DNA of 64,000 bases from Sipunculus nudus (Eukaryota > Annelida > Sipuncula > Golfingiida > Sipunculidae). Shown here piece after piece: positions 47,286 to 58,548 of this stretch. The position numbers were made by a program, and so were the translations under genes. The notes under the pieces are model-generated. The model had not been told where the DNA came from and made no database searches. It saw only the letters and a list, made by a program, of their open reading frames with translations. Within the stretch, counting starts at the first letter, position 1. Each line of letters begins with the position of its first letter. Location: positions 24,671,956-24,735,955 of the forward strand of contig CM049312.1 of the NCBI GenBank assembly GCA_026874595.1. The letters are read 5' to 3'.

Positions 47286-47813
47286 TAAGTCCCTCACTAT
47301 TCTCACCAACCAATTGACCCCGCCTCACTGTCACGTCCGTCAGACTCCGTTTTTCCTATGACGACAGACTGCTTATGAGTAAGACATATTATCAGGGACA
47401 TGAAAGCAAATATTCGGACTGGTATTAAATAAAAAATAGCGGGCCTATTCTGTTACACCCATGTAGTGACAGGGACGTCCAGTGCATCGGATGTAGGATT
47501 ATGACTAAGAAGAATAAGTTTCAGTCTGCGTGGGATAGTCTTTGGTTGAGTTTTAATGTTGTATTATTACATTACATATCATGACGTAATGAGTACATCT
47601 TTCAAACAAAAACAATATCCTTATATTTTTTAATGTGTCTGTCAAAAATTAATAAATTTTATGTTGCACTTGAATTCAACGGAACCATAACATACTTGAA
47701 AGCAATTACTAGACATGATTCTATGTAATATTCAAAGGCCGAAAATGCATATGGGGTCGGTCTGAAATCTAATATGCTAATTTGTACAACAAGGAGCAAG
47801 GGATGAGCGCCAC

Positions 47814-47844
<31 letters not shown>

Positions 47845-48048
47845 ACCTTCACAGCCACCCACGCAACACACGTCAAACACAATCACGCCTTCAGAACAAG
47901 GTCACAGAAAATTTAAATTCCATAATTGACAGTTATCAACTCAATATCTATTTTAATAAGATATTGACGAAGCTTTCATATATTAGTGAAATATGTTCGA
48001 CCTATAAGTATATTTCACATTAGTGCCGTTGATTGATACGTATGCTAA

Positions 48049-48330
48049 CCCGTGTTTGCATTCACTTATTTTGTCTTTATTTCAAGGTTCATTCGTGCAT
48101 AAATGACTCTACATTTGTGAATAATGATTGATGACGTTCATGGATAATGATCATGTTCCGGTTGCACACTTAAATCAAATCGATTCTTCACTGGCCATTC
48201 ACGAAATGCCCTGGAAATGTCATGAGGTTCCATTCATGAGATATAATGTGAACAAACACACTCACACACAAACACACACCCGAACGGGCATGAACGCATA
48301 CCGTTCTGGGGGAGGCAAAAATCATTCGTA
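48049..48330. repeat. Dispersed repeat R3, copy 1
   Basis: Direct match to 52,790-53,060: 'aggttcattcgtgcataaat', 'tttgtgaataatgattgatg', a short (CA)n block and 'gcataccgttctgggggagg'. Confidence 0.65.
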
Positions 48331-48681
48331 TTCAGCAGCTGATACAACGCATATACGGGGGCTCAGGCTCTAGAAGGGGGGAGGGGGAGCAGTCCTTTCC
48401 CATAGTGTACTTAAAATGTGGGCTATAATGTTGCAATCTGGGGCAGAAATATCGGTGCGACACGTACTGATTCTCCATATAAAGCGACCATCAATTGTTC
48501 CGTTTCCTAGATTCATAAGGGATTACCAACTTTGATTGGTGGAGGTAACCGCTTCAATTTTATGATGCTGACACACCCAATTCTTAAGCTAAAAATGTAC
48601 ATCTGCAGAGTTCCATTTCGGTTTGAGACTACGTGATGGGTCACTCACTTCATGTAAGTTAATTTTATATCTAGGGGTCTA

Positions 48682-48943
48682 ACAGGCCCGGTGTCTGCCG
48701 CACGTGCAGGTCTTTGGTAACCATCCTCATTACTGTGTCATTAGACCTAGGAATCTCCAAAAGACGCACTCGTTTGTGAGTGATACACCGCTGTGGGTTA
48801 CAGCCGTCCCACCAAGGCTGCTAGGCGCTCACACTTGGTTTTGGCTGACCGTGAAAATCCCACTGCTCCTCGGATGAGATTTGAACTCACGACCTCCCTT
48901 CATTGAGTCCTATGCTTTACCCCTATAGACCAAAGGAGCCTGT
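48682..48943 (-). mobile_element. tRNA-derived SINE, family B
   Basis: Minus-strand copy with head 'ctttggtctataggggtaaa', box B 'gagttcaaatctcatcc', and body 'cactcacaaacgagtgcgtc'. Confidence 0.78.
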
Positions 48944-49848
48944 GTGATAATTAACTTCTTACTCTGAAAAAAGAGTAAATACCTGTTATGATTTATAGTA
49001 AAACATCGTAACACGATGCACACACTGATTAACACACTGAAATGTCTTTGCCTGTTTATTTTATTTAATGAGTTAAGCTAATAGCTTAATCTTGTATATA
49101 CCTCGCTTCAATACTTACTTATTAGTGGCTATATAAGATATTTTACTATTGCAATTTGGTGTCCAAGACCCGTCAATATGTGAATGAAAATCAGCCTACA
49201 CAATATTTCAGTTGATCCTACATTTGTGGTGTGATTTATGTTTAGGAAGAGTATTTCTTGCACAGGAACACGCCAAATGTTGCCATTTGAAATTATAATG
49301 TGTCTAAATATAGCCTGTGTTACATCTGAATCATGCAAAACAGCCTTATAAGCTTGTAACTAGTTTCTTTTTACATGTTTTCGTTTATTTATTGCAAAAA
49401 CAGTGAACATATTGGTAATGTGTTTGTGTCCTTTGCAATAAATAACTAATGTAAAGTTCATGGGTGCTGATAGGTTAGTGTAGACCATGCAGTTTTATAG
49501 GCCTATTTATATAATCTTATATTGATCTCCCCCTTAGAGATATTTTTTTTTTAAATTAAGTCAATATTCAGTGCTATGATGCTGCATTAGCTTCACCTCG
49601 CCCGTACCACCTCCACCCATCCTCCCCCTCCCCCCACCAACCATGAACCCGGATATAACATCTCGTTTGTCCTGAGTTACCGGTTAATAGGTTGCCCGCC
49701 TGCCTGTTTGTGGCTGTCAATAGTATATTCCCGGATCTTTCGCGAGTTCGTAACATGCTGCACACGACTGCATGTGTTTACAGGAAAAACAGCGCCTTAA
49801 AGCTTTATATAAAGCTTAATATCGTTATATGTACTTGACAATATATCA

Positions 49849-50115
49849 TTTACTTATAAAAGAAATTCGGTCCACCTTTTTTCGCAATGTTCTCTGAAAC
49901 CGCGTTGCGTATGACACTGTGCCATACCCCATTTTAAAGGTTATTGTTCCCTCAGTGACTCGCCGATATGAGAATAAATAATTTTTAATGTACACATCAT
50001 TTTCAGTGATTTTTGCGTGTTTTATGATTTGCTTGGAGGTTACCACCGAAAACAGCAGAAATGCCTTCGGTCAAGTTTGGATTGCCTGTGATCGCCTCCA
50101 GCGCAGGATTAAGGA
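49849..50115. repeat. Dispersed repeat R2, copy 2 (inverted)
   Basis: Inverted counterpart of 835-1110. Reading on the minus strand gives ATRFQRTLRKKVDRISFISK before a stop; copy 1 gives nearly the same peptide. Confidence 0.75.
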
Positions 50116-50881
50116 CTATTGTGCATATGAATAACCCACAATGAATCCCACAAAAGAGACCACCACACATGGTGGAGTATTGCATTCCTGATAATGCAGA
50201 GCATCCTCCCCTTAGAGGGCATTTTAATTCAAGACAAACCTCTTATAGTTAGGCAGGTTGGGTCGGCAAGGACTTTTTATCCCATCTGTCAATCCTTAAA
50301 ATCAGAATTTGTTACATTTCAAGGTGAAATATTGTATACATTTCACATGAGTATGCTTTAAAATATTTCTAATTCTATGAAATCCTTACAACAAAATCAC
50401 CCATGTTTATGTAATTTGTCTTTGAATAATTCTTGTCCAAATTTTTAACGGACTACATTACACTTTTCACTATATTTATACCCTCGCCGCTGGTGTATTT
50501 AGAAGTCCCGATGCATTATGGGTGGCAAATTTTGACATCAACAATCCACATGTGGAACTCCAAACAGTTTAAAAAAAACTGTGCTTCTATCTGAAATAAA
50601 CTGGACTCAGGAAGTTCGCGGTGTTGTACAAGAATCTTTAACCAAAGCACCGCAGTACAAGTATCAGTGGTTATTACATTTATAAAAAAAAGTCCAAAGT
50701 GTACTCGGATTTGTCACGCGAAGATAGTACAAAAAAAGTCGTAGGAGGGAAAATTGAAAGTTAAATTACATATGAATTCGTTACAGATGAGGGTATAAGA
50801 CATAATGACTCAACTCTCTACATATTAATCACAAAAACATATTTCCCCATTTTTTCATTCCCTGTGACGTTCTAGTCAATA

Positions 50882-51127
50882 TCATCTTCCTATGAGCGTG
50901 ATCTCGTTCCCTAGCTCGATCTGCTGAACGTGACCGCGTTCATAGAAAAATGGGTCATAATAAAAACCCACATCAGGTACAGCACTTTTAGGAAATATAA
51001 ACAATACACCATCAAAATTTTGTATCAACATTGAGCTCCAATTTGTTAAACACTTGATGATTTGTTTGATATCTATTGTTACAGTCTTATTACGCTGTCG
51101 CCCGTAATTATCATAGCAGACAGGCAT
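50882..51127 (-). CDS. Unrecognised open frame with protein-like composition
   Basis: An 81-codon open frame ending in TGA. It has varied composition, with hydrophobic and aromatic clusters such as LIQNFDGVLFIFPKS and VGFYYDPFFYERGH, unlike the low-complexity frames nearby. I do not recognise the family. No convincing splice sites or promoter were found, and a decayed mobile-element or gene fragment is equally likely. Confidence 0.18.
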   Translation of the reverse strand: MPVCYDNYGRQRNKTVTIDIKQIIKCLTNWSSMLIQNFDGVLFIFPKSAVPDVGFYYDPFFYERGHVQQIELGNEITLIGR

Positions 51128-52175
51128 ACAAATGCACTTTATTACTTGATTAGTTGTAACTGTATCCTGGTGCTGTCAAGCTGTCCGGTACCAGCTTTTC
51201 ACACTGTAATAATTATCCTGACAGTCAGCGGTAATATTGCAGTGTCAATAAAGTAAGATCAATATTTTCCTACACCCACCAGTACCGGTATACTCATGAC
51301 ATTGTGCTAATAAAGACCCATTATATACAGACCCGACCCGGTAATAGTCAGTAACCTAAACCTTAACCTTGACGTTAACGTCCGTGATGGGCCTATAGAG
51401 ACATGGCATGAAGTTGGTAGACCGAACACCGTATATTTTGTTATCAGTGACACAGCAAGTATATAGTATATAGTTAAATGTTATATATAAATATATATAT
51501 ATATTTAAAAGTTCATGGTTATCCCAGTACCAAAGAATATAAATTCAGGTGGGGTTGTTTATACCTTTCTTTCTTCGGGGCATGTTAATTTGAATTTCCT
51601 TGTTTATCGTTTATCATCAACAGGGCGTGTGCCTGTATTCAAATACACAACCATATTTACCTTTGGCGCGGGGATACATCCGTGCGACTTCGAGCGGGTT
51701 CGTCCGGGACAGGTATTCGATGGACAGAGTTCGTTCGCTTGATACACTCTATAGCGAAATATCTGATGCATGCGGCATCGCAATAGACCTTCCGTGATAT
51801 TTCTGATATGGTGTCGAATTCTCAATGATTAATTGAGAAATATGGAAAAGGACCCCCTTCTCATCTGAAAACAGTTGATACCGTTTCGACACTTCAGGAA
51901 CAAAAGCGGGCATTTCCAAAGCGTGTCCGCCGAGGAGTCCCGGATCAACGATTTCATGCCACCGTCAGTTATAATAACAATATAGTTTAGTCGACCTGTG
52001 AAACACATATTTTTAATATTCTTCGTTGGCTCCTAACCAACTTCCCTACCAAGCCACCTCAGCCTCTAGAAATAGTCTATTTCTCTCCAATGTGCAAGTG
52101 ATCTTCAGCGTAACAATGTGAGAAACAAGAATTTAAATGTATGTTTGACAGTGTTATGTGTAGAGGGGGAAGGTG

Positions 52176-52178
<3 letters not shown>

Positions 52179-52232
<54 letters not shown>
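52179..52232. repeat. (TA)n microsatellite
   Basis: An uninterrupted TA run in intergenic DNA. Confidence 0.95.
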
Positions 52233-52234
<2 letters not shown>

Positions 52235-52483
52235 TCCCGTTCTACCAGTGTGGTGCACGGATCAATGGGTGATTAGGATTACCCGGCAGATTGCCCTCTT
52301 TACATTACTAGCTGATAAACCCGGTATACCGGTCTTCTTACCGGGGTTTGGGATCGAGATGTACTAACTGAGATAAGGAATTTTGACTCATTTTTTATTC
52401 TAAAAGTTAAAAGAAGTATAGATATTCAGTGGGATACTGTCTCGTTTAAATATGTTCAAATATTTTTTTAACACTTTTTTTGT

Positions 52484-52772
52484 GGCGCTGTGCTCAAGGC
52501 AAGAAATTCATACACCGGTACGTTTCATTGAAGACATGGTCAGTGAAGATATTTTCATTTGCGAACCGGAATGGGATGCTGGGGAATTCTGGTTTTCTAT
52601 GATCTTTGACTGGTTACCATTGATGGACGTATAAAGAATATAGGTCGATGTGAGGAAGATATGAAAGATGGATTAAATGTACGTTTTAAGGCAAGCAAAC
52701 TAAAGAAGGAAACGGAAATAAGCATACTTGGTTAGTATAGCAGAAGCGGACCAAAGGGGAGTCCAGTGGGTC
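52484..52772. repeat. Dispersed repeat R1, copy 2
   Basis: Direct-orientation counterpart of 268-556. In both copies one frame reads ICEP.W.AG followed by FSMIFDWL and ends at a stop at the same place, which may be the remnant of a coding segment. Confidence 0.75.
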
Positions 52773-52789
52773 CGTACCAAAGACCGTGT

Positions 52790-53060
52790 TTGAATTTGCT
52801 TATTTCACCCATATTCCCAGGTTCATTCGTTCATGAGTGGCTATATATTTGTGAATATTCGATTTTAACGTTCCCTAATCTGCATCATGTACCGGATCCA
52901 TGCCATGCCAAAATCTAATCGAATCTTCTTTTTCCAGTTCTAAAAATACCTGAAAATTTCGTGATAATGGCGTGAGTTATATATTCTACTGACAAACACA
53001 CACACACAAACACACACGGGCGGTAATGAATGTATACCCTACTAGCCGAGGCAATAAGGT
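52790..53060. repeat. Dispersed repeat R3, copy 2
   Basis: Direct counterpart of 48,049-48,330, lying immediately after R1 copy 2. The adjacency suggests that R1 and R3 are parts of a larger element. Confidence 0.65.
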
Positions 53061-53841
53061 TCTTAATAATAAGCATCTCTACACGGTATAGCAAACATAC
53101 TTTGCAATACCATCAAATGAAAATATTATAAATGCTTCTGGATATTAATAAATGTTACTTGCTGCAGGCATTCCGCCAGTATTACCCACACACAGTTCTT
53201 TTATAGATGTGTGGCAAGTTAAAACATTATGTGATGTCATTAGAATGATAAATGCTTCAATTTTTTTTAAAGTGATTCTTTGTTACCGGTGCTAAGATAC
53301 TTGATAATTAAATTTTATTTGGATACATGCCAGGATGGTAATTCATCGTTCTCCGAAAAACATAAATTATACATTTATGCAGTGCGGGCTGTGAATTTAA
53401 TAAAAAAAAATTTAAGTGGGTACATCAAAATGTATCTTTTTTTTCAGCTGCTTATCAAATGCACTTACAAACCTATTCACTACATCTATGCATTTGAATA
53501 TCTAATCCTTACTCTTACCTTACGGCAAAAGTCCACGAAGTACAAAAAAGCGGTGTTTGCGGTCGGCTTTCGTCAAGCAAAGGTGTAAACAAGAGTTTAA
53601 TGTTGGTTTTCTCCACCAGAGGTCACTGTGCCACTGGGGTTATCTGTCGGTATCCCCAGCCTGGTTCACGTGCGTGTGTTTGTATATATCCGTCAGTTTG
53701 GCTCATGTGTCTATATATATGTCTGTACGACAGGCTTCTGCGGGTACCATGTGTACTACGTATGACTCCAGTGTATGGTTTTCCATATGACTTATTAAGG
53801 TGTGTGTAAATGTAAGTCAATATGACTAACTAACTTGCGTA

Positions 53842-53849
<8 letters not shown>

Positions 53850-53885
<36 letters not shown>

Positions 53886-54665
53886 GTGTGTGTTTCTATA
53901 TATATATATATATACAGTAGAGCGCCGTATTTCCGAATACCGAATTTCCGAAAATTCGTTTTTCCGAAAATTAAAATGGGGAACCGAAAATTTATCGTAT
54001 TTCCGAAATATATTCCAGGTATGTCAAAACCTAAATGAGTATTGTAATTACTAGTCACAAGGCCTGCAGTCATGTGTTAAGCCCAGTGGTGACCCTAATT
54101 AATTAGTTCTGGGCCGATGTTGTCGCCGGGACAAAGGTGTGAAAACTACAGCCAGCCCCGCAACGCTCGGCTCCCTGTACCCCTAGCAAGCAACTGAGCA
54201 GTTTATCCAAGAGCACCTATGTGTTATCAACCACATCTCATTTGTACTCAAGCAAGCATAGGTTTACTCGCAGTTTACTCGCATCAGCATTGGTGAGGTA
54301 TAATTCATTAAACGCTTGTGCTCGAGCGGCTTTCATATGCCCCGGTCTTCAATTACGTAGATCAATTAGAAACACCTTTCCCTCCAGTGAATTTGATGAA
54401 AGAAAAGAGCACGCACGTATCCTTAAAGCAAGTTAGACTGATCTTTGTCAATTATGCTCAGCAATAATCCAATATCCTTTATACGTCCAGGTCGTCAATT
54501 ACGAATATCGAAAAAAAAACACGGTCTTCCTCGGGTAAAATGGCAAAAAGTTAATCATATATACTGTCGTACCAGCTTGCCGCTAGACCCTTGTCTGAAT
54601 TTCCGAATGTTCGTTTTTACAAACAAAAAGCTTGTCCCCCGACGCTTTCGGAAAACTGCGCTCTA

Positions 54666-54715
<50 letters not shown>

Positions 54716-54770
54716 GTAGGATCATGTGTGTATACATGTCCGTATGACTGCTTAATGAATATATATACAT

Positions 54771-54807
<37 letters not shown>
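53850..54807. repeat. (TA)n tracts surrounding the pogo-like element
   Basis: TA runs at about 53,850-53,882, 53,898-53,914, 54,669-54,711 and 54,759-54,807. The two innermost are the halves of the tract into which the element inserted. Confidence 0.9.
53915..54668. mobile_element. 754-bp pogo/Tc1-like non-autonomous element in a (TA)n tract
   Basis: Inverted ends CAGTAGAGCGCCGTATTTCC and CAGTAGAGCGCAGTTTTCCG, followed by repeated 'tttccgaa' words, flanked by TA on both sides within a long (TA)n microsatellite. The end sequence and TA target resemble pogo/Tigger-type elements. The short open frames inside do not look like a transposase. Confidence 0.72.
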
Positions 54808-54817
54808 CCCAGATAGG

Positions 54818-54895
54818 ACCTATCGTGTTTAACTCACAAACGAGTGCGTCTTTCAGGGGTTGCTCGGTGTTATGGCCAAGCAATGAAGATGACAC
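54818..54895 (+). mobile_element. Fragment of SINE family B
   Basis: Only the 3' body remains: 'aactcacaaacgagtgcgtc' and 'tttcaggggttgctcggtg', as in the copy at 11,562. Confidence 0.6.
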
Positions 54896-55649
54896 ACTCA
54901 TGGCCCTATGTTCCGGTACACGGAGCTTGCTTGATGCCATGCATAATAATCGCGTGTAAGACCCGCCATATAGTCCGAAACCGTCATAAAATTCTGCAGA
55001 TGTGCATATATAGGCCTAGTACTTATCAAGCAAGCATTTAAAAAGGAGGCGGTAACATCCAGAAAAAGGCAAAAACAAAAATTAACAAAAAATGGTCTGT
55101 TTTGATTCAGATATTAATTTTAAAAAAATGCTTCATCAACACAAATGTCTGTGTTATACTACAAGAGTTGGGAAATTCAACTCTATCACTTCTATAGTGT
55201 TTTCCTATACCGTAAAGCTGACGTACACATTCTTGTGATATATGACATTCATTCACAGATTGTTAACAAAGGCGGTACGTAATGAAGGTAATTTATGACA
55301 TTCTTTCATACAATGTTTAAAAAAGGCGGTATGTAATGAAGGCACGTAATGAAGACTAGCTCATTATGATGTGTTATTAACCATCTGCTCTTAACCTTAA
55401 TGTGTCTGCAGTATTAATTCTCAATCGCCCCTCAGCTGCCACCTTCCACGTCGGTTTTATATATGAGAGCACACCGTAACTTCTCTTAGTTACATCAAGG
55501 AGAACCGTCATGCATGATAAATGAACAGTAAGAATGTGCCTAGTCTTTTCATGTAGTCCTCAAATACTTTAGAAGAAATCCCTGTCGCCTTTATGGGTAC
55601 TGAACGTATTATGGCCCAAAAATGTCGACGGTATTTACATATATATCTT

Positions 55650-56235
55650 ACAATCAATGAGTTAAATCGGTCAATTTGTAAATTGCCTGAAGTTGTCAGT
55701 CAATTTACAGGTGCCTGATTCACTTAGACAATATATAAAATGACTGAAATTATTTTATACCAAAATTGTTTCAAAATTGCTGAAATTAAAAAAGAAAATT
55801 GTAAAAATTGTCCCACACTGAGGGAGTTGGCATCCTGCAGCCCACCTTCACTCCTAAAGTGGAAAAGGATATTGCAACCCGTGTGACAGTATCATATTAA
55901 TATCTCATATGATTACAAAATAATTTCTGCAAGAACCAGAATTAAGCCAAATGGACGCTTTTGATTATATAAAACATAAAATTATACAATAATATGATGT
56001 AAAATATGTTAATAATTTGTAGGGCTAACGCATATGGAGTGAATGAAATGTATTTTAAATATGTTTTATTGTATTACAATAGTATTTCATTCTTTTTACA
56101 TTTCAGTCAATTTGTAAAATGCCTGAAAATTTCAGTCATTTTATTAATTGCCTCAGTGAATTAACCAATTTGTAAATTGCCTAAAAATTTCAGGCAGTTT
56201 ACAAATTTACTGATTTTACACATTGACTGTAACAT
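55650..56235. mobile_element. AT-rich inverted-repeat element with TTTGTAAATTGCCTGAA ends
   Basis: The left side 'gtcaatttgtaaattgcctg' and the right side, in reverse complement 'gtaaatttgtaaactgcctg', form imperfect inverted repeats of about 45 bp. Extra internal copies of the same word lie at about 56,108-56,210. Non-coding. Confidence 0.6.
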
Positions 56236-56295
56236 ATAAAGGTTAACATTTTTTTTTTCACATGGATTGTTCAAATAGTTGTTATAACTAATATA

Positions 56296-56472
56296 AGCAC
56301 CCTCCATGACACTGGTAGAGGCTATCGGTAGTGTCTAGAGGTGTGGGAACTCAGAGGACACCGGGAAAACCACCTAATGTATGTGGGACGAGCCACTACA
56401 ACCCACTCTCTTCGCCACGCATAGTTGCTAGTGGGGACAGCCGAGCGTTTGGCACCTCGACTGTCCAATCAC
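56296..56472 (-). mobile_element. tRNA-derived SINE, family A
   Basis: Diverged copy with the core 'ggacaccgggaaaaccacc' (plus-strand reading) and the same head/tail order as the others. Confidence 0.65.
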
Positions 56473-58469
56473 CTAGCGCTATATCGGCCCTCTGACATCA
56501 CGACCAGATTACTGGCCTGCAAGAGTGCCTTTACATCTAGGTCTAAGGAACGCATTATAAGACCACATGAGGATGTAAATGTTTTCTTCATTTCTGCCAA
56601 CGCCTCATAGCCTACAGATACACTGTAAAAAAAACAAAAAAACCGACTAATCTTTTGCATTTTATTAGTGAATTTTTTAACAACATCAAACATGAACGGG
56701 GAAAAAATCGTTCTATCTCAGCATTTTGTTAAATCCCATCGCATATTTGTTGAATTTCTGACCGCATGGATACACTCATGGCTCGCAGGGGTTAGTGGGT
56801 TCAGCCAACGTGTGCGCGATACAGGAAATGATTCGTTATACCACAGAGAGGGGTTTTTAGTTTCGGTTGTGAGTTCACATGTTTTCTCTTGTGTTAATTC
56901 ATCATTCGTAGCATAATGTTAAGATTATGGGCTGTTTACAACAATATGAGTGCAACATGATGGAAGACCACTGCGCTGCATTGGTCCATATTGCTTGTAT
57001 CACGACTCAAGTATGCTTATACCAGCCCAATTATCACTGCCTACTGAGTAGGTATGTCCCTGGGACGATAACATATACTGGTTTACCAAACATTTTAGTC
57101 AAGCATATTCGCTACGACGCCCAACCCCTGTAAGCTTTTTAAGGATAATTAAATAAATCATCAGCATATAACAACCCACATAAAAAACGAATACATCAAA
57201 TTGGATATTTGAAGGTTTTTTTCTGTACATTTATATTTTCACACTGACATGTAAAGAGAATTTTATTACAAACATGAAGTTCTTTTCACCATGTACATGT
57301 TCCATATATCGATTCACAGAGTATTATTACCGGCATCTCAGGCGGCATCGGCAGCACGATATGACCCCTTAACTGTTATATGTGAAGCTTCAGTATGAAT
57401 CATACCACGGGTGTTAATGCACCGTGTCTGTTATACGTTGCGCCCAAAGAATACAATTTATGTTGGATAATTAAAGACACACGATTTAGGGAGGACGTCA
57501 TCATTATATTCTCCATATAACTCAGACGAAAACACGTCATGCATGATGTGAGCTTGCGAACGGCGGATGTGTGTGGGTTTGTGTGTTGGAGGAACTGACT
57601 CGCATTGTAAGGCCACACATACACAAAACTAATTGTTCATTTTTCATTAAATGAGGACCAGCTTTATGGTAATGTTATGTTGTTGCCTCGATTCCTTAAA
57701 GAAATATGAAAATTATGGAAAATTTAATCAATTTTGTGGTGATTATATGTTTATGCAACCTGCACCAAGAATTAAAGCCAGTTTTTATTTTTCCGTGCAA
57801 GTTTGCTATTTCCACACATTGTGGCTCTATCGGTAAATTAAAAAAAAATATCACCGGCTCGCAACAGACATTATTTTCAGAGTTCGTAGAACAATGAATT
57901 AGTTTTTTGGCGTGGCCTAATTATCCAGTTAACGGAGTTAGTACTAAGGTACCCACAAGCAACTCTATATAATGTTGCCATGAACCGCACTGTCTGAATA
58001 ATAATAGTCTTTCATGTTTGAGGTGACATGCGTTACGCAATACTCTTATTTTGAATCGGACATCAGTGGTACTTATGTATCGGACATCAGTGGTATTTAA
58101 AGGAAACAGGAGTCGCAAGAACATGGTAGGCTAATATGTATGGTATCTGTCTGACTTTGCATTTACAGAGTCGACACCTTTGTTGCCGGGCGCAATTTTT
58201 CTCCTAGTTCAGGGGTATAAAACACTTGTTCAAGTAATATAATTAACCTCTTTGCGCTGGGAAAAGTGGATGTGCACAAATGTGAAATCTCTTGCAAGAT
58301 TCGCAAGTACTCTCTGCGATTAACTTTCCACTTTACTGGAATGGCGGCTAGGTCACGTGACTGGTTCTCCACGATCGACCTTTGACCTTCCTGTAAAAAC
58401 TGCTACCCCACAAGAACATTATCAAGGCTGAGATTAACAATTATGTGGAAGCCAATCTGGACCATAATC

Positions 58470-58487
58470 ATTGGCGTGAGTTATATA
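58470..58487 (+). promoter_or_regulatory. Candidate core promoter of the GT31 gene
   Basis: An ATTGG (inverted CCAAT) at 58470-58474 is followed by TATATA at 58482-58487, about 62 nt upstream of the start codon. This would imply a very short 5' UTR. A spliced upstream non-coding exon cannot be excluded. Confidence 0.28.
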
Positions 58488-58548
58488 CCCTTATTGCTAC
58501 AACACTTTAATAAAAAAAGGGATGTGATTTAATGACATATTACATATT

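Larger units (their letters stand above)
46800..58440. other. Intergenic region dense in mobile elements
   Basis: Between the MMP promoter and the GT31 gene lie poly-C runs (47,258; 47,812), R1-R3 repeats, SINEs, the pogo-like element and the inverted-repeat element at 55,650. The 56,600-58,400 stretch shows short open frames but no recognisable gene. Confidence 0.6.
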
